Of a stretch of DNA of 64,000 bases, positions 1-11,303 are shown piece by piece; the stretch's first letter is position 1, and each line of letters begins with the position of its first letter. Made by a program: the position numbers and the translations under genes. Origin of the DNA: Balanoglossus misakiensis. Its lineage: Eukaryota; Hemichordata. The DNA lies in the NCBI GenBank assembly GCA_040954595.2, contig CM082587.2, forward strand, positions 2,542,001-2,606,000, in the 5' to 3' direction. The notes under the pieces were generated by a model. It did not search any database. It had not been told where the DNA came from and saw only the letters and a list, made by a program, of their open reading frames with translations.

Positions 1-1456
1 TAGTATAAGCTTGGTGTACCTCCAAGTTGAGTCCTCTTCCAATCACTTCTAATAAACGATTTGAAAGCTGTCGAAATTTTTCGTACAAAGTCGAGGATGT
101 TTCCTTGAATTCTGGTACTTCTTCTTCGCCAGGCACTTCCTGTATTAAAATTGATTGACACCATATAAGACTCGTTCATGAACTTACATCGATGTACTTT
201 CGGTGGTATGGCCTATGGGGGTTTTAAATTCGACATTTTAGGACAAGAGCGTGTAAAATGATGTTGCTTGAAAGAGCCTGATGGATTCTTTCCAACGGAA
301 GTACGAGGATGTAAATTCATGTAGGGGTTAACCAGCATGGTTATTCATTACCGCTACATTCAGCAATTGCTATCGGACTATCATCCCGAATTGAAAACGA
401 AAAGTTGTAGTTGCTCTACACACAGTATATGTGGGCGCTTGTCACTGCTGTATAACTTTGAGTTTGACGGAGAAATGGATGTTCCTACCAGCGCCAGCGT
501 GTGACATGCAGAATTAAAATCGTAGCTCTCGGTGAAATCAGCAGGTCTTTTCATGTTGCGTCTGTAAGAAAAGCACACCAATGCAAACATTTGTCAGAAA
601 TGAATATGTAGCTTTCCCAACTAACTGTACATCGAGTTTACCAAGTTTTTGAAGCATTCAGTATATTGAGTGTTTACTTACTGTACCCTTTCACGTTCGA
701 TGTAGCCATGGTTGTGAGATGCACCATCTGCCCTTGCATACTTCGTCTTCAGTTCCTTGGAGAGACTGAAGAACTCTTTCGACACAGAAAATGCACGGTT
801 GATCTGTAAATAACACAATTTGGTGTTTTATATAACTTTTCTGTGCGATGACATGTATCTAGATATGAGAAAAAGTTTAAGCGTTTTCGAGGCGCATAAA
901 TAATACCTTAACTGTGCGCTCTTCAAGCAATAATGTAATAGCAAACCAGTCAAATGGTTCGACGTAACACGAACCCTTTGTTTGAAAAAAAGAACATTGA
1001 AATGTTCCAGTGGCTGTTTATTCACGTGTGCTCGTGAGAAGGTGCACCAAAGTAATTGTAAACCAGACCTCGAAACGGTATCCATGTACCCCTGTACGGC
1101 AGTTCAGACCTGTTACCAAGCAACAGTTGTTTGGAAACGCAAAACAACAGACATTGGAGCACAAAGTGGATTGACGACGCGTTAATTTTACGTCATTTTC
1201 AAACTTTTTGATCATATTGCATCTAATAATATAGACTCGACCACTATTCCGAAAAAGAACTACTACTCATTTTTAAACGTAAAGTTATTACCTCTTCTTG
1301 TGGAATGCCGTGATTCGATAGGTAAAGGAAACCAACGGATGTCAAAGCATCCCGGACACTGCTAATTAAGTCATCGAATCTGTCTGCGTCCGGCGTGCTA
1401 CGGTCCAAACTATAAGCAGAGAAATCTACGACAGGTATTGCTGTAACATTTGCCAT
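1..1456 (-). CDS. 2-oxoglutarate/Fe(II)-dependent dioxygenase, isopenicillin-N-synthase-like (N-terminal part, cut by window edge)
   Basis: Four exons on the minus strand join in frame: 1456-1292, 803-682, 561-489 and 139-1 (continuing off the window), giving 166 residues. Introns are GT-AG with phases 0, 2 and 0. The start at 1456 (MANVTAIPVVDF) is preferred because family members begin a few residues before an IPVVDF-like strand; an in-frame ATG at 1591 would add 45 unlikely residues. Visible family marks are IPVVDFS (7-13), the GFLYLSNHGIP motif (42-52) of the DIOX_N domain, a KEFFSLSKELKTKYA helix, HGYIERER, a DFTESYDF segment matching the usual DFKEAF block, and the EVPEFKETSSTLYEKF helix. 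The HxD...H iron site and 2-oxoglutarate arginine should lie beyond the left edge. Such enzymes couple oxidation of a small substrate to 2-oxoglutarate decarboxylation, probably in the cytosol. The animal substrate is unknown. Confidence 0.85.
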
Positions 1457-1904
1457 AGTCACATTTGGTACCGTGTATTGACTTTCTCTTAACTTCTGGC
1501 AGACTATCAACGGTGTGGTGGTCCTTTTGCTGCGGGGAAGGATCGGACCCTGGATGTAATCTGATGGATGTAATCTGATTCCCTGCCCCATTTCACCTCA
1601 TGGCTGCGCTGTGGCATTGGCTGTTGTAAATGTGGCTCCCATTGGTCAAACTAAACGAGTTCGGTGATTGGGTGAAAGTTTTTTTTAACAAGGTGCTCCC
1701 CAGTCCCCACATTTTGACTGCGGAAATACTTGGGTTTTAAAAATACAACACAGTCATGTCGTTAGAGGTGTACGATACGCATGCGCGGCACTACATCATA
1801 GTGAAACGCAAGTGATCGTCGACACTCTCCACAAAGCAACAATACACAGGCAACACAAGTTGATTGACGTTTGACGAGACTGGCGCATCGCACCACACGT
1901 TACT
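1457..1904. promoter_or_regulatory. Divergent (bidirectional) promoter region
   Basis: Only 448 bp separate the start codons of the minus-strand dioxygenase and the plus-strand receptor. The interval holds three ATTGG boxes (inverted CCAAT) at about 1616, 1641 and 1667, with 25-26 bp between neighbours, and an NRF1-like palindrome CGCATGCGCG at 1778-1787. Spaced CCAAT boxes plus NRF1-like sites are known marks of bidirectional animal promoters. There is no clear TATA box. A small tandem duplication (TGGATGTAATCTGA, twice) lies at about 1552-1577. Promoter function is inferred. Confidence 0.5.
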
Positions 1905-4900
1905 ATGGAGACGCCGGGCCTGATTTTGCAACTTCTTGTCTTCTGCATTCTCGTCGAGGGTAAGACTTCAATATTTATTCATTTTGCTCGTGCGGCCATA
2001 GCGTGAACACCTACCCGGTACCATGGTACGGCCTTACTTTTACGACCAATTTCATCCGCGAACGCATACCATTGGACGGTTTGCTTCCCCTTTCACCTGT
2101 TGGATTTTAGAAGAAAACACACCAAAAAACTTTAACGCTAAACCATCAACACCTTCACGGAAGTAACGGCTTATTTGCTTGGTGATTTTCATATTTTCTT
2201 ATTTATTTGATCCTATTCGGTTTGATAGGGACGCATGTCACTGTGTAACGACATAAGCTTTGAATTAGATATCAACTATTGCAAATATAATATAAAGTAG
2301 CAGGTAAGATAATATTGCCGTTTGGAGGAAAACGACCAGGCCAGGTGAGGTCAGGTCTAATGTTATAAAGTACAGTGTATTTTGCCCCGTTCTTGGCTTG
2401 TTTTGATTGTCAGGTTGTTTGGGGACTCCGATGTTAATTAATGCAAACGGGTTAGAGGTCAAGTCGGGTAACGTTTTCACGTCCTGGCGTCTGACGGAAA
2501 CGTTCGAAAATGAGCGATGCTGTGCATATAAACCGAGTAAAGTAAACATTACCATGGCAATCGACGCATTTCAAGTATTTAAGCCGCAAACGTACAAAAC
2601 GTCAGAGCTTCGACATGTTCCAAAGACAATCCGAGCGTGCATGTAGACAGAGGAATTCAATCAACAATAATTCCACTTCTGTATGGTCTGGACGGTGTTT
2701 ATATTGACATATCGTAAATTAAAAAAAAATCCTGCTTACACACCCCGTAGGTTACCTAGCGATCCGATGAGTGCTAACGACCTCGTACGTGAAAACACCA
2801 TAGTATAGCTTTGGCGGAGCACATATGGCAAAGAAGCAAGTGAAATATGATCAAATTCGTTGTGTTAAAATTCATCTTATATGTGATTTTGGGCGCAGTC
2901 ATGAAACCATTCGTTTAAAATGGGCTTTGTAAGTTTTGGGGCGAGTGGTGGCGATATTTTAAACTATAGAATTTGAGATGACGAACCCAGGGTGTTGACC
3001 AGAGACTCAGAGTAAGATACCGACTCGGCAATTTGCGGGAAAGTTTTCTGGCTTTGTCGCTGGAGTGCCTGCAAAACACCTGGTTGCCTCACATTTATTT
3101 TTATCTTGGAAATTTACAGCGTCGAAAAGCCATAAAGTGAGTTGTGACTACTAGTAATTCCAATGGTTTACAACGAACGTTATCTTTATTTCCAGACAGG
3201 TACTGTCGAGATAAGCTCGACGGCGGGCCTGCTATTTTGATCGCGGACCATCACGAGTACGTGTCCCGAGTGATTTTCTTGAGGGGCAGCGGCACCGAGA
3301 TCTACGATTACATCGAAGAGCACAGCAGCGTTCAGTACGGCTCCCTCCTCTACGATCCCGTCGACTCGGAAAAGACGGCCCTGTCGTTCGACTACGAGGA
3401 CAAGCTGCTCATTTGGAGCGATCCCGGAAAGAAGGCGATCGTCACCCTCAGCCTGGGCACGGGCAGCCTCGTCAACGTCTATAGCGGTACTTCGAGTACC
3501 GTAGAGGGCGTTGCAGTGGACTGGGTGACCAACAATATATACTGGACGGATGCCGAATACAACTGGATAAAAATATCTAACTACGCCGGCACACACAGTC
3601 GTACTCTAATTACTACAGATTTAGACCATCCAACGGGAATAGTTTGCAACCCTTCCACTGGGTAAGTTGTGAGTCAAACTGCATTGGGGAAGGGGGGGGG
3701 GGGGTGGTCACTCATTACATATTTTTACTGCGGCCAACCCATTCCCTCATAATATTAAACGCGAATTTCTGTTTTGGAACTCAGGTATTTGTACTGGGCA
3801 GATGCCGGCGAAAAGTTTCGAATTGAACAGGCAACCCTGAGTGGGGAGAACAGGACCGTACTCGTTGACCAGGACACGGTGGGCGTTGACGTCATCGGCA
3901 GACCAGCGTCAATGACAATGGACTACGCGAACAACGTGTAAGTCTGCATCAGCAATTTTGACTGTCAACTCGAAGAATTATTTGCTGTTCATGATCCAGT
4001 CTGCAGACTGGATTATTGCCAAGTCTGTAGTCCCACTCACGCATTGCTTTCTTTTTCCACGTGCAGGTTATATTGGTGCGACAGCCTGAATGGTCGGATA
4101 GTCAGACTCGACTTGAACGATGTGGACGCCAGCCCTGAAACAGTCGTGCACGATTCACAAAAATTTGGCGAATTGTTCGGAATAGATTTTGATCCGGTAA
4201 GTGTCTTTGTCGCTGAGAGTACGAAAGTACAAAATGCAATGTCAAGCAACTAGACTAGAATGTGTTACACAAGCGAGAAGAGACCACTTTAAAGAATGAC
4301 AAAAATCAGATCATATTTGTGCCTCTCCCCCTAGAATTTTGGGCTTTTCGTAACTGACAGAGAAAACAATCATGTACACATCGTGCCTCACAACACCAGG
4401 AAGGCGATATTCTCCATTATCACTGAATACCATGAACCGAACGGAATTGTGTACTACCAGGCGGACAAGCAACCCGTTCTTGCAGGTACATGTACATCTG
4501 AACCCATGCCACAGAAGATCCCTAGCTCGTTTAAATCTCTACGCCTGACTTTAATCAGATTGACTGCACAGGTACATGCAAGCCAACCGTTTTGTCATTT
4601 TTACTGATCATCGTTTTACTCCGTTTCTGTAATTTTTGTAATACTCTTTTTTAGATCCATGCGAAAACGCCACCTGCACTCACCTCTGTGTGAGTGATAC
4701 CGCAGGATACAAATGCATGTGTAGTCAAGAATACAAATTAGACAACAGCGGCACGAAGTGCGTAATTGGTAAGATTTTTTTTTCTAAAATCAAACTTTCG
4801 AGCAAAATACGATTTTAAATTATGTTAATATGATGCCCCAGTATGGGGTAGGCGTTAGGGATCTTTGTGTCGGCATATATTTTTTATGCACTTGACAATC

Positions 4901-7900
4901 CAAATATATAGGTTGAGTTTTTTTATTTAATAATTTGTTACTATCATCCTCTCTTCTAGACAATAATATAATATCAGACCACGAGCTGATCGTTTCAATG
5001 GAGGGTGGTTACTTGTGCCAACTGCCTGCGAACGCAGGTCACATTCCAGAGCTGTCCACAATGGTGTGTTTTGACTTGGTCCCAGTGGGGAGTATGGATT
5101 TCGATGTCCATGGCAATTTGATGTTCGCTACGCGGTTGGACAGGAGCAATGACCAAATATGGGAGACCCGGTTACAGTCAGCGTTGCGATGGCGACAGGT
5201 GGTTGTGCTTCCAGAACAGAGTGACATTAGAGGTAAATATTACACTTTCTCCTCTTCCTCCTCTCTCTCCCTCTCCTCCTCCCTCCCTCCCTGTTGCAAA
5301 TATTCAGCTACTCTACAGTAACACCAATCCTGGTGTGTTTAATCTGCAGGAATTGCAATTGACTGGTTATCTTTCAACATGTACTGGACTGACGCACATA
5401 GCAGATCGATAGGAATCAGCAAGCAAAGTGGCGCCCACAGGAAGTCACTCATCACGAAAGACATAGAAGTGCCATCTGCCATCGCAGTACACGCAAAGAA
5501 AATGTATGTCTGAAAGTTTAACATATTAGTGGCAAATTCCTTGTCTATACAGATTTGTATTTTGTCCAATTATGTCGTCATCACCAAGGGAATCCTCAAC
5601 TATCCTATGTTAATTTTGGTTACAGGTATTTATTCTGGAGCGACATTGGAACCGACGCGCGTATTGAACGCTCTGCGTTGCACGGCCGACAACGGAAGGT
5701 GATTGTTGGGTATAACCTTCAGCTGCCGACCCACCTGGCCATTGATTTCACAACAGAAAGGTTCGTTGAATATATCATTATACATAACATACAGGGCACT
5801 TTTTTCTTGTCAATCTTGATCCCATGGCTTCGTTATGCAGCATGACATTGGTGGTGGTGTCGGTTGTTGTGAAAGTACGTTATCGTCTGAATTGTATTTT
5901 AAGGTTATACTGGTCGGACGATGGCACGCATACAATCGAATCTGTCGACTTTGAAGGCTTGGATCGCCGGGTGCTGGTTACAAGCACCCAAGTGCAATTT
6001 GCCGGAATTTCAATCTTTCAGGTAATGAATTTTTGAGTTAACGTTCTCTGCATGTTTCTTCTACATCAATTTTGTTCTGTGTTTTTTGGGCAGTAATCAT
6101 CTACTATACTCTGTCAATACCTTTGCTCCCTGCAGGACATCATGTTTGTTGCGCAGCGAAACACAAAATACATCGTCATCTACAACGTACAGAGTGGCAA
6201 CAAGATTAGAACTCTCATTGTGGAACACGAACTGACAGCCATTAGATTCTTCCATGAGAGTCTGCAACCGCTATCGAAAGGTAATGGGAAGATCTGTCTT
6301 TTATATCAGAGGCCGAGACCCCGACAGTTGAATTCTCCTTATACACTAGCGTCGCATTCAGTACAAGTTCGCAAATTTTAAAAATGAGAATAGTCGAAAT
6401 GATATTGAAGACAAATCACAGCGTTAGTTTTGTTTTCTCTTCGCTCCACCAGGTCCATGCGACTTCAACAATGGCGGGTGTAAGCACGTGTGCATCAATA
6501 CAGAAGATGGGGCCGAGTGTGTGTGTTCAGACTATCAACTTGGAGTGTGTACACCGGGTAGGGAGTGTAAAATTGAGTTTTATCAGTTTCAAATGACTAC
6601 CTTGCATGCTTATTGCTGCACAAAATTCAGACAAGAACCTGTAATCTTGCGCACGTCGTCATCTTGTTCTTGTCGTTAAGCGTTACGCGTTACCCTTCTG
6701 CGGCAGTTGCTCTTTTTACCGGAAGTATACCGGCGCTCACCGGAAATGGGTCTCCACAACCTCTGTGGCCATCATAAACTGCACATCTGCGTTATAGCAT
6801 TAAAACGCATACTTATATTTTTTAAAACAGAAATCCGATGCCCCCTGAAAATCCCGTCCGGGCAGATGTCGGACACCTGTGACAATAGAAACGAGCGCTC
6901 TTGTCATTTCTCGTGTTCTAACGACTTTGTGCCAAGCACAGAAGACGTCGTACAATGTACTGATTCGGGCGAATGGAGCATCCTCAGTAGCCAATTGTGT
7001 TTGCATGGTGTGTGTTGTCTATTTGTTCTTCCACTTTTGGTAGTGCAATAGCAAATAACATGGCTGTCGTATTCTGTACATGCATTTATAAGTCACTGAC
7101 GTTGCTTACAAGACGGAGTATTTCAGAATCGACACTTCGACCGAGAACTACACAGTCAAGCAACTGTAGCGTTTAATGCAGATGTATTTACAAAGTAAAC
7201 TCGTTTTCTTTAGTGTCTTGTGTCGACAAACCGTGTCTTAATGGAGGAATATGTACCGGAACAGAATCGGGGTATAACTGCTCGTGCCTGGAGCAATGGA
7301 GTGGCGATAACTGCGAAATCAGAGGTAGTTTTGTATTTACCATCCGCTATCATTTTCTGTTTTGGGATAAACGTCCAACTGGTGACGCCTGTAGTCAATG
7401 ATGTTTCACATTTTACAAGGTCAAACATTATGTGAATACTTACGATGACCCGACCAGGTTTATTCATGAGATAACGTATTGTCAAATTCGTATAGTAGTT
7501 ACATTTGTTGATGAGATGTTATTATTAATTAACAGTGGCCCTGTCCGATGAAGACACCAGTGCCGTTGTCATTCTCGGTGTACTGGTCGCAGTTTTTGCG
7601 ACGGCTGCACTCATCTTGATTATTTCTGTGATGGTGATAATAAGGTAAGACAATAAACCCTTTTGCGAATCTGCGAGCTCGATGATTATTTGATATTATG
7701 GCCAATTAAAAAAATCTAGTAATTAACCAAACACTTGACAAAAACCGTTTTATTCACAATTAACAGAAGGAACAGGAAAAGTGGCAGTGACACAGAGCTT
7801 ATTATCCCGAGAGATGTTCGTTACGACAACACCATGGAAATCGGAGGTGACGCGGGAATTGTCAACCAACTGTACTTCAGTACTCAAAGGGAAAACTCGC

Positions 7901-8022
7901 CACCCGGACCTGCTACCATAGAAGCCGAGCAATTTTCCGGTGAAGCGTTCGCCAGCGTTAGTAGCCCAGCGAACGGCATCCCGTCTGCCAAGACAACGTC
8001 AAATGGTGAATCTGTTGCTTGA
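1905..8022 (+). CDS. LDL-receptor-related type I membrane protein: two YWTD propellers, three EGF modules, one sushi domain
   Basis: Sixteen exons join without a frame break: 1905-1959, 3196-3661, 3785-3937, 4067-4196, 4335-4485, 4655-4768, 4960-5232, 5350-5503, 5626-5760, 5904-6021, 6136-6280, 6453-6557, 6831-7007, 7214-7324, 7536-7644 and 7767-8022 (883 residues). Residues 1-18 form a signal peptide. The first LDLR class-B propeller (about 40-318) shows IYWTD (133-137), LYWAD and LYWCD. A six-cysteine EGF follows at 319-356. The second propeller (357-631) shows MYWTD, LFWSD and LYWSD. Then come a six-cysteine EGF (632-666), a sushi/CCP-like module with six cysteines (667-725) and an EGF (726-762). 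A membrane span lies at about 772-797, followed by an 85-residue tail. The tail has no NPxY and no PPPSP motif, so a direct LRP5/6-type Wnt co-receptor role is unlikely. Exon borders fall at module borders, mostly in phase 1. The ligand is unknown. Confidence 0.9.
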
Positions 8023-8415
8023 CTCGACTCGGGGCTCGAGCGGGTCAGAACTTCAAACTTGCGCTCACAATGTTAGGTATTTTTTCGAGCTGTCTTTACA
8101 ACATTCTTAAAGGAAGAATCAACATTTTTTTATTAACTGAACAATTTCATTGTAATCGGAATTGTTAATATTGAAAATTGATTTCAAGTCGGGACTTGGT
8201 TTCCTTGTTTCCATTTTTGTCATGAATTTGTCGTTTTCCACAACAGTGATCTACCATTTTATATCCAGGAACCTGGGGCGGACAATTTTCAAGGTGGTTT
8301 TGTAAGCACTTGGCAGGTGCACAGTGCAGCTCCTTATGATTCATATGCTTTTGAACGTTTATATTGCGAGACTTATACGTGTTGAAGATCAACAGTTTTG
8401 TTGATTTTATTCAAA

Positions 8416-8421
8416 AATAAA
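8416..8421 (+). terminator. Polyadenylation signal AATAAA of the receptor gene
   Basis: The first canonical AATAAA after the receptor stop codon lies about 395 bp downstream, followed by T/G-rich sequence (TTTTGTTTGTCTG) at about 8441. It is the likely 3' end of the receptor mRNA; cleavage is inferred. Confidence 0.5.
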
Positions 8422-8439
8422 TCAAGTATGCTTTGGTCA

Positions 8440-8835
8440 CAGTTTTGTTTGTCTGAGTACGTGTTAATTAAGCCCCCCAAACCATTGAAAATGTTTTATT
8501 TTAAAGAAGACGGTAATTGGTGTTAATGGCCGAAGTTTTTTAAATTTGCCAAACATCCATCACAGTCCTCGATAGCGTTAATTAGTTATCAGTTCAACGT
8601 TTTCTCGCATTGATTTGTGAAAAGACATTTTAATGACGACGACGATGATTATCCTTACTCCAATATTTCATAATACATGGCGAACTGTTTCTGATGTTGA
8701 ATCGTTCGACGTTTAAAACGTCCAGCAATCCGAAATTTCAGCATCCTTATCACTTCGCTTTTGATGGGGTACATGGCTTGGGATACGTCAGAGAAATCGT
8801 GTGCAAAAATCTCGATTGAGCGTAAGAAAGCTCGC
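8440..8835. other. Intergenic stretch, nothing recognised
   Basis: AT-rich sequence with stops in all frames and a short GAC/GAT run near 8635. No gene, RNA or repeat was recognised before the first exon-like repeat. Confidence 0.5.
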
Positions 8836-8992
8836 TGTTGATTGGTTCAAGGAACCTCTTGAAAATTGTCGTTCGGTCATCCGGGCATTTTCGTGAGAGG
8901 CGGCCACGATGCTGGACGCGTTCAGATGCGGGTGCGGAAAACTCATCTCAATAACAGTTTCCGCGCTGTTTATTTTGCTGTAAAAGGCTACG
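8836..8992 (+). repeat. Exon-like repeat element, copy 1 (diverged)
   Basis: This segment resembles the blocks at 9297-9476 and 9929-10111. They share GATTGGTTCAA/GGTTGGTTCAAA, CATCCGGGCATTTTCGT, a TTCAGATGCGG(G/A)TGCGG core and a CCGC(G)CTGTT...TTTTGCTGT end. It stops at TACG followed by a strong donor GTAAGTAAA at 8993, identical to copy 2. No acceptor was seen at its left end. Its reading frames are broken by stops. It may be an exon of a noncoding transcript or a decayed coding exon. Confidence 0.45.
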
Positions 8993-9106
8993 GTAAGTAA
9001 AATAACGTTTGAGTAGTTGGTGATGTAGCTTTGAGGTTTGGCGGTCGGTTGGTGTACATCCACAAATTCGATATTATACTTGTTTTCTCCGGATGGAGAA
9101 GGGATC

Positions 9107-9195
9107 GGAGAATTCGTAGCGGGTTCACGTGTAGCCAGTGTGTTTTTGGAGGGAGAAGGGGGAGGGGTCGGAGAATTCGTAGCGGGGTTCACATT
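9107..9195. repeat. Two copies of a GGAGAATTCGTAGCGGG motif
   Basis: GGAGAATTCGTAGCGGG begins near 9108 and again near 9170, separated by a GGAGGGAGAAGGGGGAGG purine run. The same core recurs as a 50-bp tandem at 9597-9741. The segment lies in the interval between exon-like copies 1 and 2, so it was probably duplicated with them. Confidence 0.6.
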
Positions 9196-9296
9196 TTTGA
9201 GCTCACACGTGCCGTATGCCGTACGCGTGTCGTTTTTACACAATTTCGATAAATCATTTTTGGTACAAAATTAACTTCTTATATTATTTGTTACAG

Positions 9297-9476
9297 AATT
9301 CAGCTCTTTGCTGGTTGGTTCAAACGACCTGGACCACACGAAATTTCCTTCCACTCATCCGGACATTTTCGTCAAGGATGGGATTGCCACACGTAGTCTT
9401 GGTTCAGATGCGGATGCGGAAAAACTCAACTCACCAACAGAGTTTCTCCGCTGTTCATTTTGCTGTTAAGCCTACG
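9297..9476 (+). repeat. Exon-like repeat element, copy 2
   Basis: This 180-bp block is bounded by an acceptor (ATTATTTGTTACAG) and a strong donor (GTAAGTAAATT). Copy 3 has the same acceptor flank for more than 20 bp. One frame is open almost throughout and contains EFSSLLVGSNDLD and VKDGIAT...GSDADA, then stops at TAA near the donor. Copy 3 has the same two stretches in different frames, which suggests a decayed coding exon or a noncoding exon that is open by chance. No protein family was recognised. Confidence 0.55.
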
Positions 9477-9596
9477 GTAAGTAAATTAACAGTAGACACA
9501 ATTACTGAATTATTTACCAGACGTTTTGGTTATATTGTGGGAATTTACGGGAAACAATGTGACAATTTTTTGTACCAATTCCATCACCGGGCGGGG

Positions 9597-9741
9597 GTCG
9601 GAGAATTCGTAGAGGGGTCCACTTCTGGCCAGCGTGGTTTTTGGGGGCCGGAGAATTCGTAGAGGGGTCCACATCTGGCCAGCGTGGTTTTTGGGGGGTC
9701 GGAGAATTCGTAGAGGGGGTCCACTTCTGGCCAGCGTGTTT
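9597..9741. repeat. Minisatellite, three 50-bp units
   Basis: GGAGAATTCGTAGAGGGG, followed by TCCACTTCTGGCCAGCG and TGGTTTTTGGGG, repeats with starts near 9600, 9650 and 9701 (spacing 50-51 bp). It ends in a T run at about 9740-9751. Related single units lie at 9107-9195. Confidence 0.8.
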
Positions 9742-9928
9742 TTTTTTTTTTAGTGAATAAATTAGCATCCTTAATTATGCTCTCCTTCTGAAGGGGGCGG
9801 GGCATGCAGGCCCTTCTTGAAGTTTTTTGCCGTAGGATTTTTTTTGTCTTGCACTGTCAAACCAAACCGTTTAAGTGGGACAGGTTATGACGTGTATTTT
9901 AATTCACTTCTTATATTATTTGTTACAG

Positions 9929-10111
9929 AATTCAGCTCATTGCTGGTTGGTTCAAATGACTTGGACCAAACGGACTGTTCGCAAAGGATGGAATTGCCAC
10001 AATTGGCATTGCTGTATGTAGCCAGGGTTCAGATGCGGATGCGGATAACCCCAACCCGACAACGGAGTGCGCTCAACGTGGATGCTATGATGTTACAAGC
10101 ATGATGCAAAA
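9929..10111 (+). repeat. Exon-like repeat element, copy 3
   Basis: This 183-bp block starts after TTGTTACAG and ends at GATGCAAAA before the donor GTAAGCGTT. Its first two thirds match copy 2 (GCTGGTTGGTTCAAA, GTTCAGATGCGGATGCGGA). Its last 36 bp (GTGGATGCTATGATGTTACA onward) instead match copy 4 at 18676-18821, including the donor and downstream sequence. A short open frame reads AKDGIATIGIAVCSQGSDA. Product unknown; possibly an exon of a repeated noncoding gene. Confidence 0.5.
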
Positions 10112-10245
10112 GTAAGCGTTATTGACGTTATAAAGCCCCTGATTTCCCCGATTCGGACTGGTGCTGGTTGCCAGTTCCGAGTACTGATAATGGACATATA
10201 ATCTGACTGGTGCCGATTGCCATTTCTAGCCCCGTGTATGGATGA
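10076..10245 (+). repeat. Left member of flanking duplication A, containing diverged minisatellite units
   Basis: The stretch from ACGTGGATGCTATG through GTAAGCGTTATTGACGTTATAAAGCCCCTGATTTCCCC is almost identical to 18786-18944. After it come diverged units of the form GACTGGTGC(C/T)GGTTGCCAGTTCC, which are recognisably the same family as the big 48-bp array at 11304-17998. The units continue to about 10315. Confidence 0.8.
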
Positions 10246-10320
10246 TTGAGATATAATCTGACTGGTGCCGGTTGCCAGTTCCACGAACAGATGGACATAT
10301 CATCTGACTGGTGCTGTCCA

Positions 10321-11060
10321 AGTCCATCAATTTTGAATGCTTGTGGTGTGTGTACCTGTCTATAAGTTGTATATTTGGGCCATGCAACTGTATCCTACAT
10401 GAGGTTAGCATTTGTATGTACCATGGCCGAGTGAAGTGGATGGCATGAGACTTCAATCAAGATCCAACAAGTAAGTGTTATAGGTTAAGGTATAAACAGA
10501 ATTGTTATCTTTTGTTGTCCCCTTACTCCAATAAAAATTAAAAAACAAAAACTGGTATAACCGGGTTGTTGTTTATTACGTACCTCACATTAGCTTTGCG
10601 CGTGCGTAGGTCTGTTCCGTACTTCAGGTTTTTTTTTCAGATTTGTAATGTTTCCTCAACTTCAATAAAAACGTACTGACAAACACGTTTGTGTAAACTG
10701 GGAGTGGTTTGTTTCGTACCTCACCTTAGCTTTGTGCGTACTTTAGGTCTGTAATAATGGCAGTCAGTTCCGTACTTTAGGTTTTTTTTTCAGATTTGTA
10801 ATTTGTTTCCCCAACTTCAATAAAAAAGCACTGACAAACACGTTTGTGTAAACTGGGAGTGGTTTATTTCGTACCTCACCTTAGCTTTGTGATTGCGTAG
10901 GTCTGTTATAATGGCAGTCAGTTCCGTACATCAGGGTTTTTTTCAGAATTGTAAATTGTTTCCCCAACTTCAATAAAAAGTACTGACAATTACGTTTGTG
11001 TAAACTGGGAGTGAGTTATTTCGTACCTCACCTTAGCTTTGAGATTGCGTAGGTCTGTTA
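10321..11060 (+). repeat. Left member of flanking duplication B with ~155-bp tandem repeats
   Basis: From AGTCCATCAATTTTGAATGC onward this block is nearly identical to 18968-19850. It includes an exon-like piece ending AACAA|GTAAGTG at 10470/10471 and an AATAAA near 10530. From about 10640 a unit of roughly 153-158 bp repeats, recognised by CCCCAACTTCAATAAAAA, GTTTGTGTAAACTGGGAGTG and TTTCGTACCTCACCTTAGC. Diverged units run to about 11110. The tandem CAATAAAA words would give several polyadenylation signals in a row. Confidence 0.85.
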
Positions 11061-11303
11061 TAATGGTAAAATCATTTCTTTCCAGAACATTTTTTTAAGA
11101 TTTGTAATTTGTCAACCAACAACAATAACATTTTATGAATAAATATAGTAGTACCTGAGTGGTATATTTGTCACATGTACTTTTCAGAAGTTTGTTTTTA
11201 AGACTTGTAATTCTTTATAATTTTCTCTACCTCAAATAAAACTGTATAACCTGGCGGTTTGTCTTTTCACCTGTCATCTTGGATATCTAACCGTGAACCT
11301 ATT

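Noticed and set aside
1244-1591. Upstream in-frame ATG at 1591 as start of the dioxygenase
   Set aside because: It would add 45 residues (MGQGIRLHPSDY...) of promoter-like sequence ahead of the normal family N-terminus. The ATG at 1456 puts IPVVDF at the usual position.
8788-9243. A 151-codon minus-strand frame rich in ATNSPTPPPSP repeats
   Set aside because: The proline-rich peptide comes from the antisense reading of the GGAGAATTCGTAG repeats and purine runs. It crosses two exon-like blocks and has no homology I can recognise.
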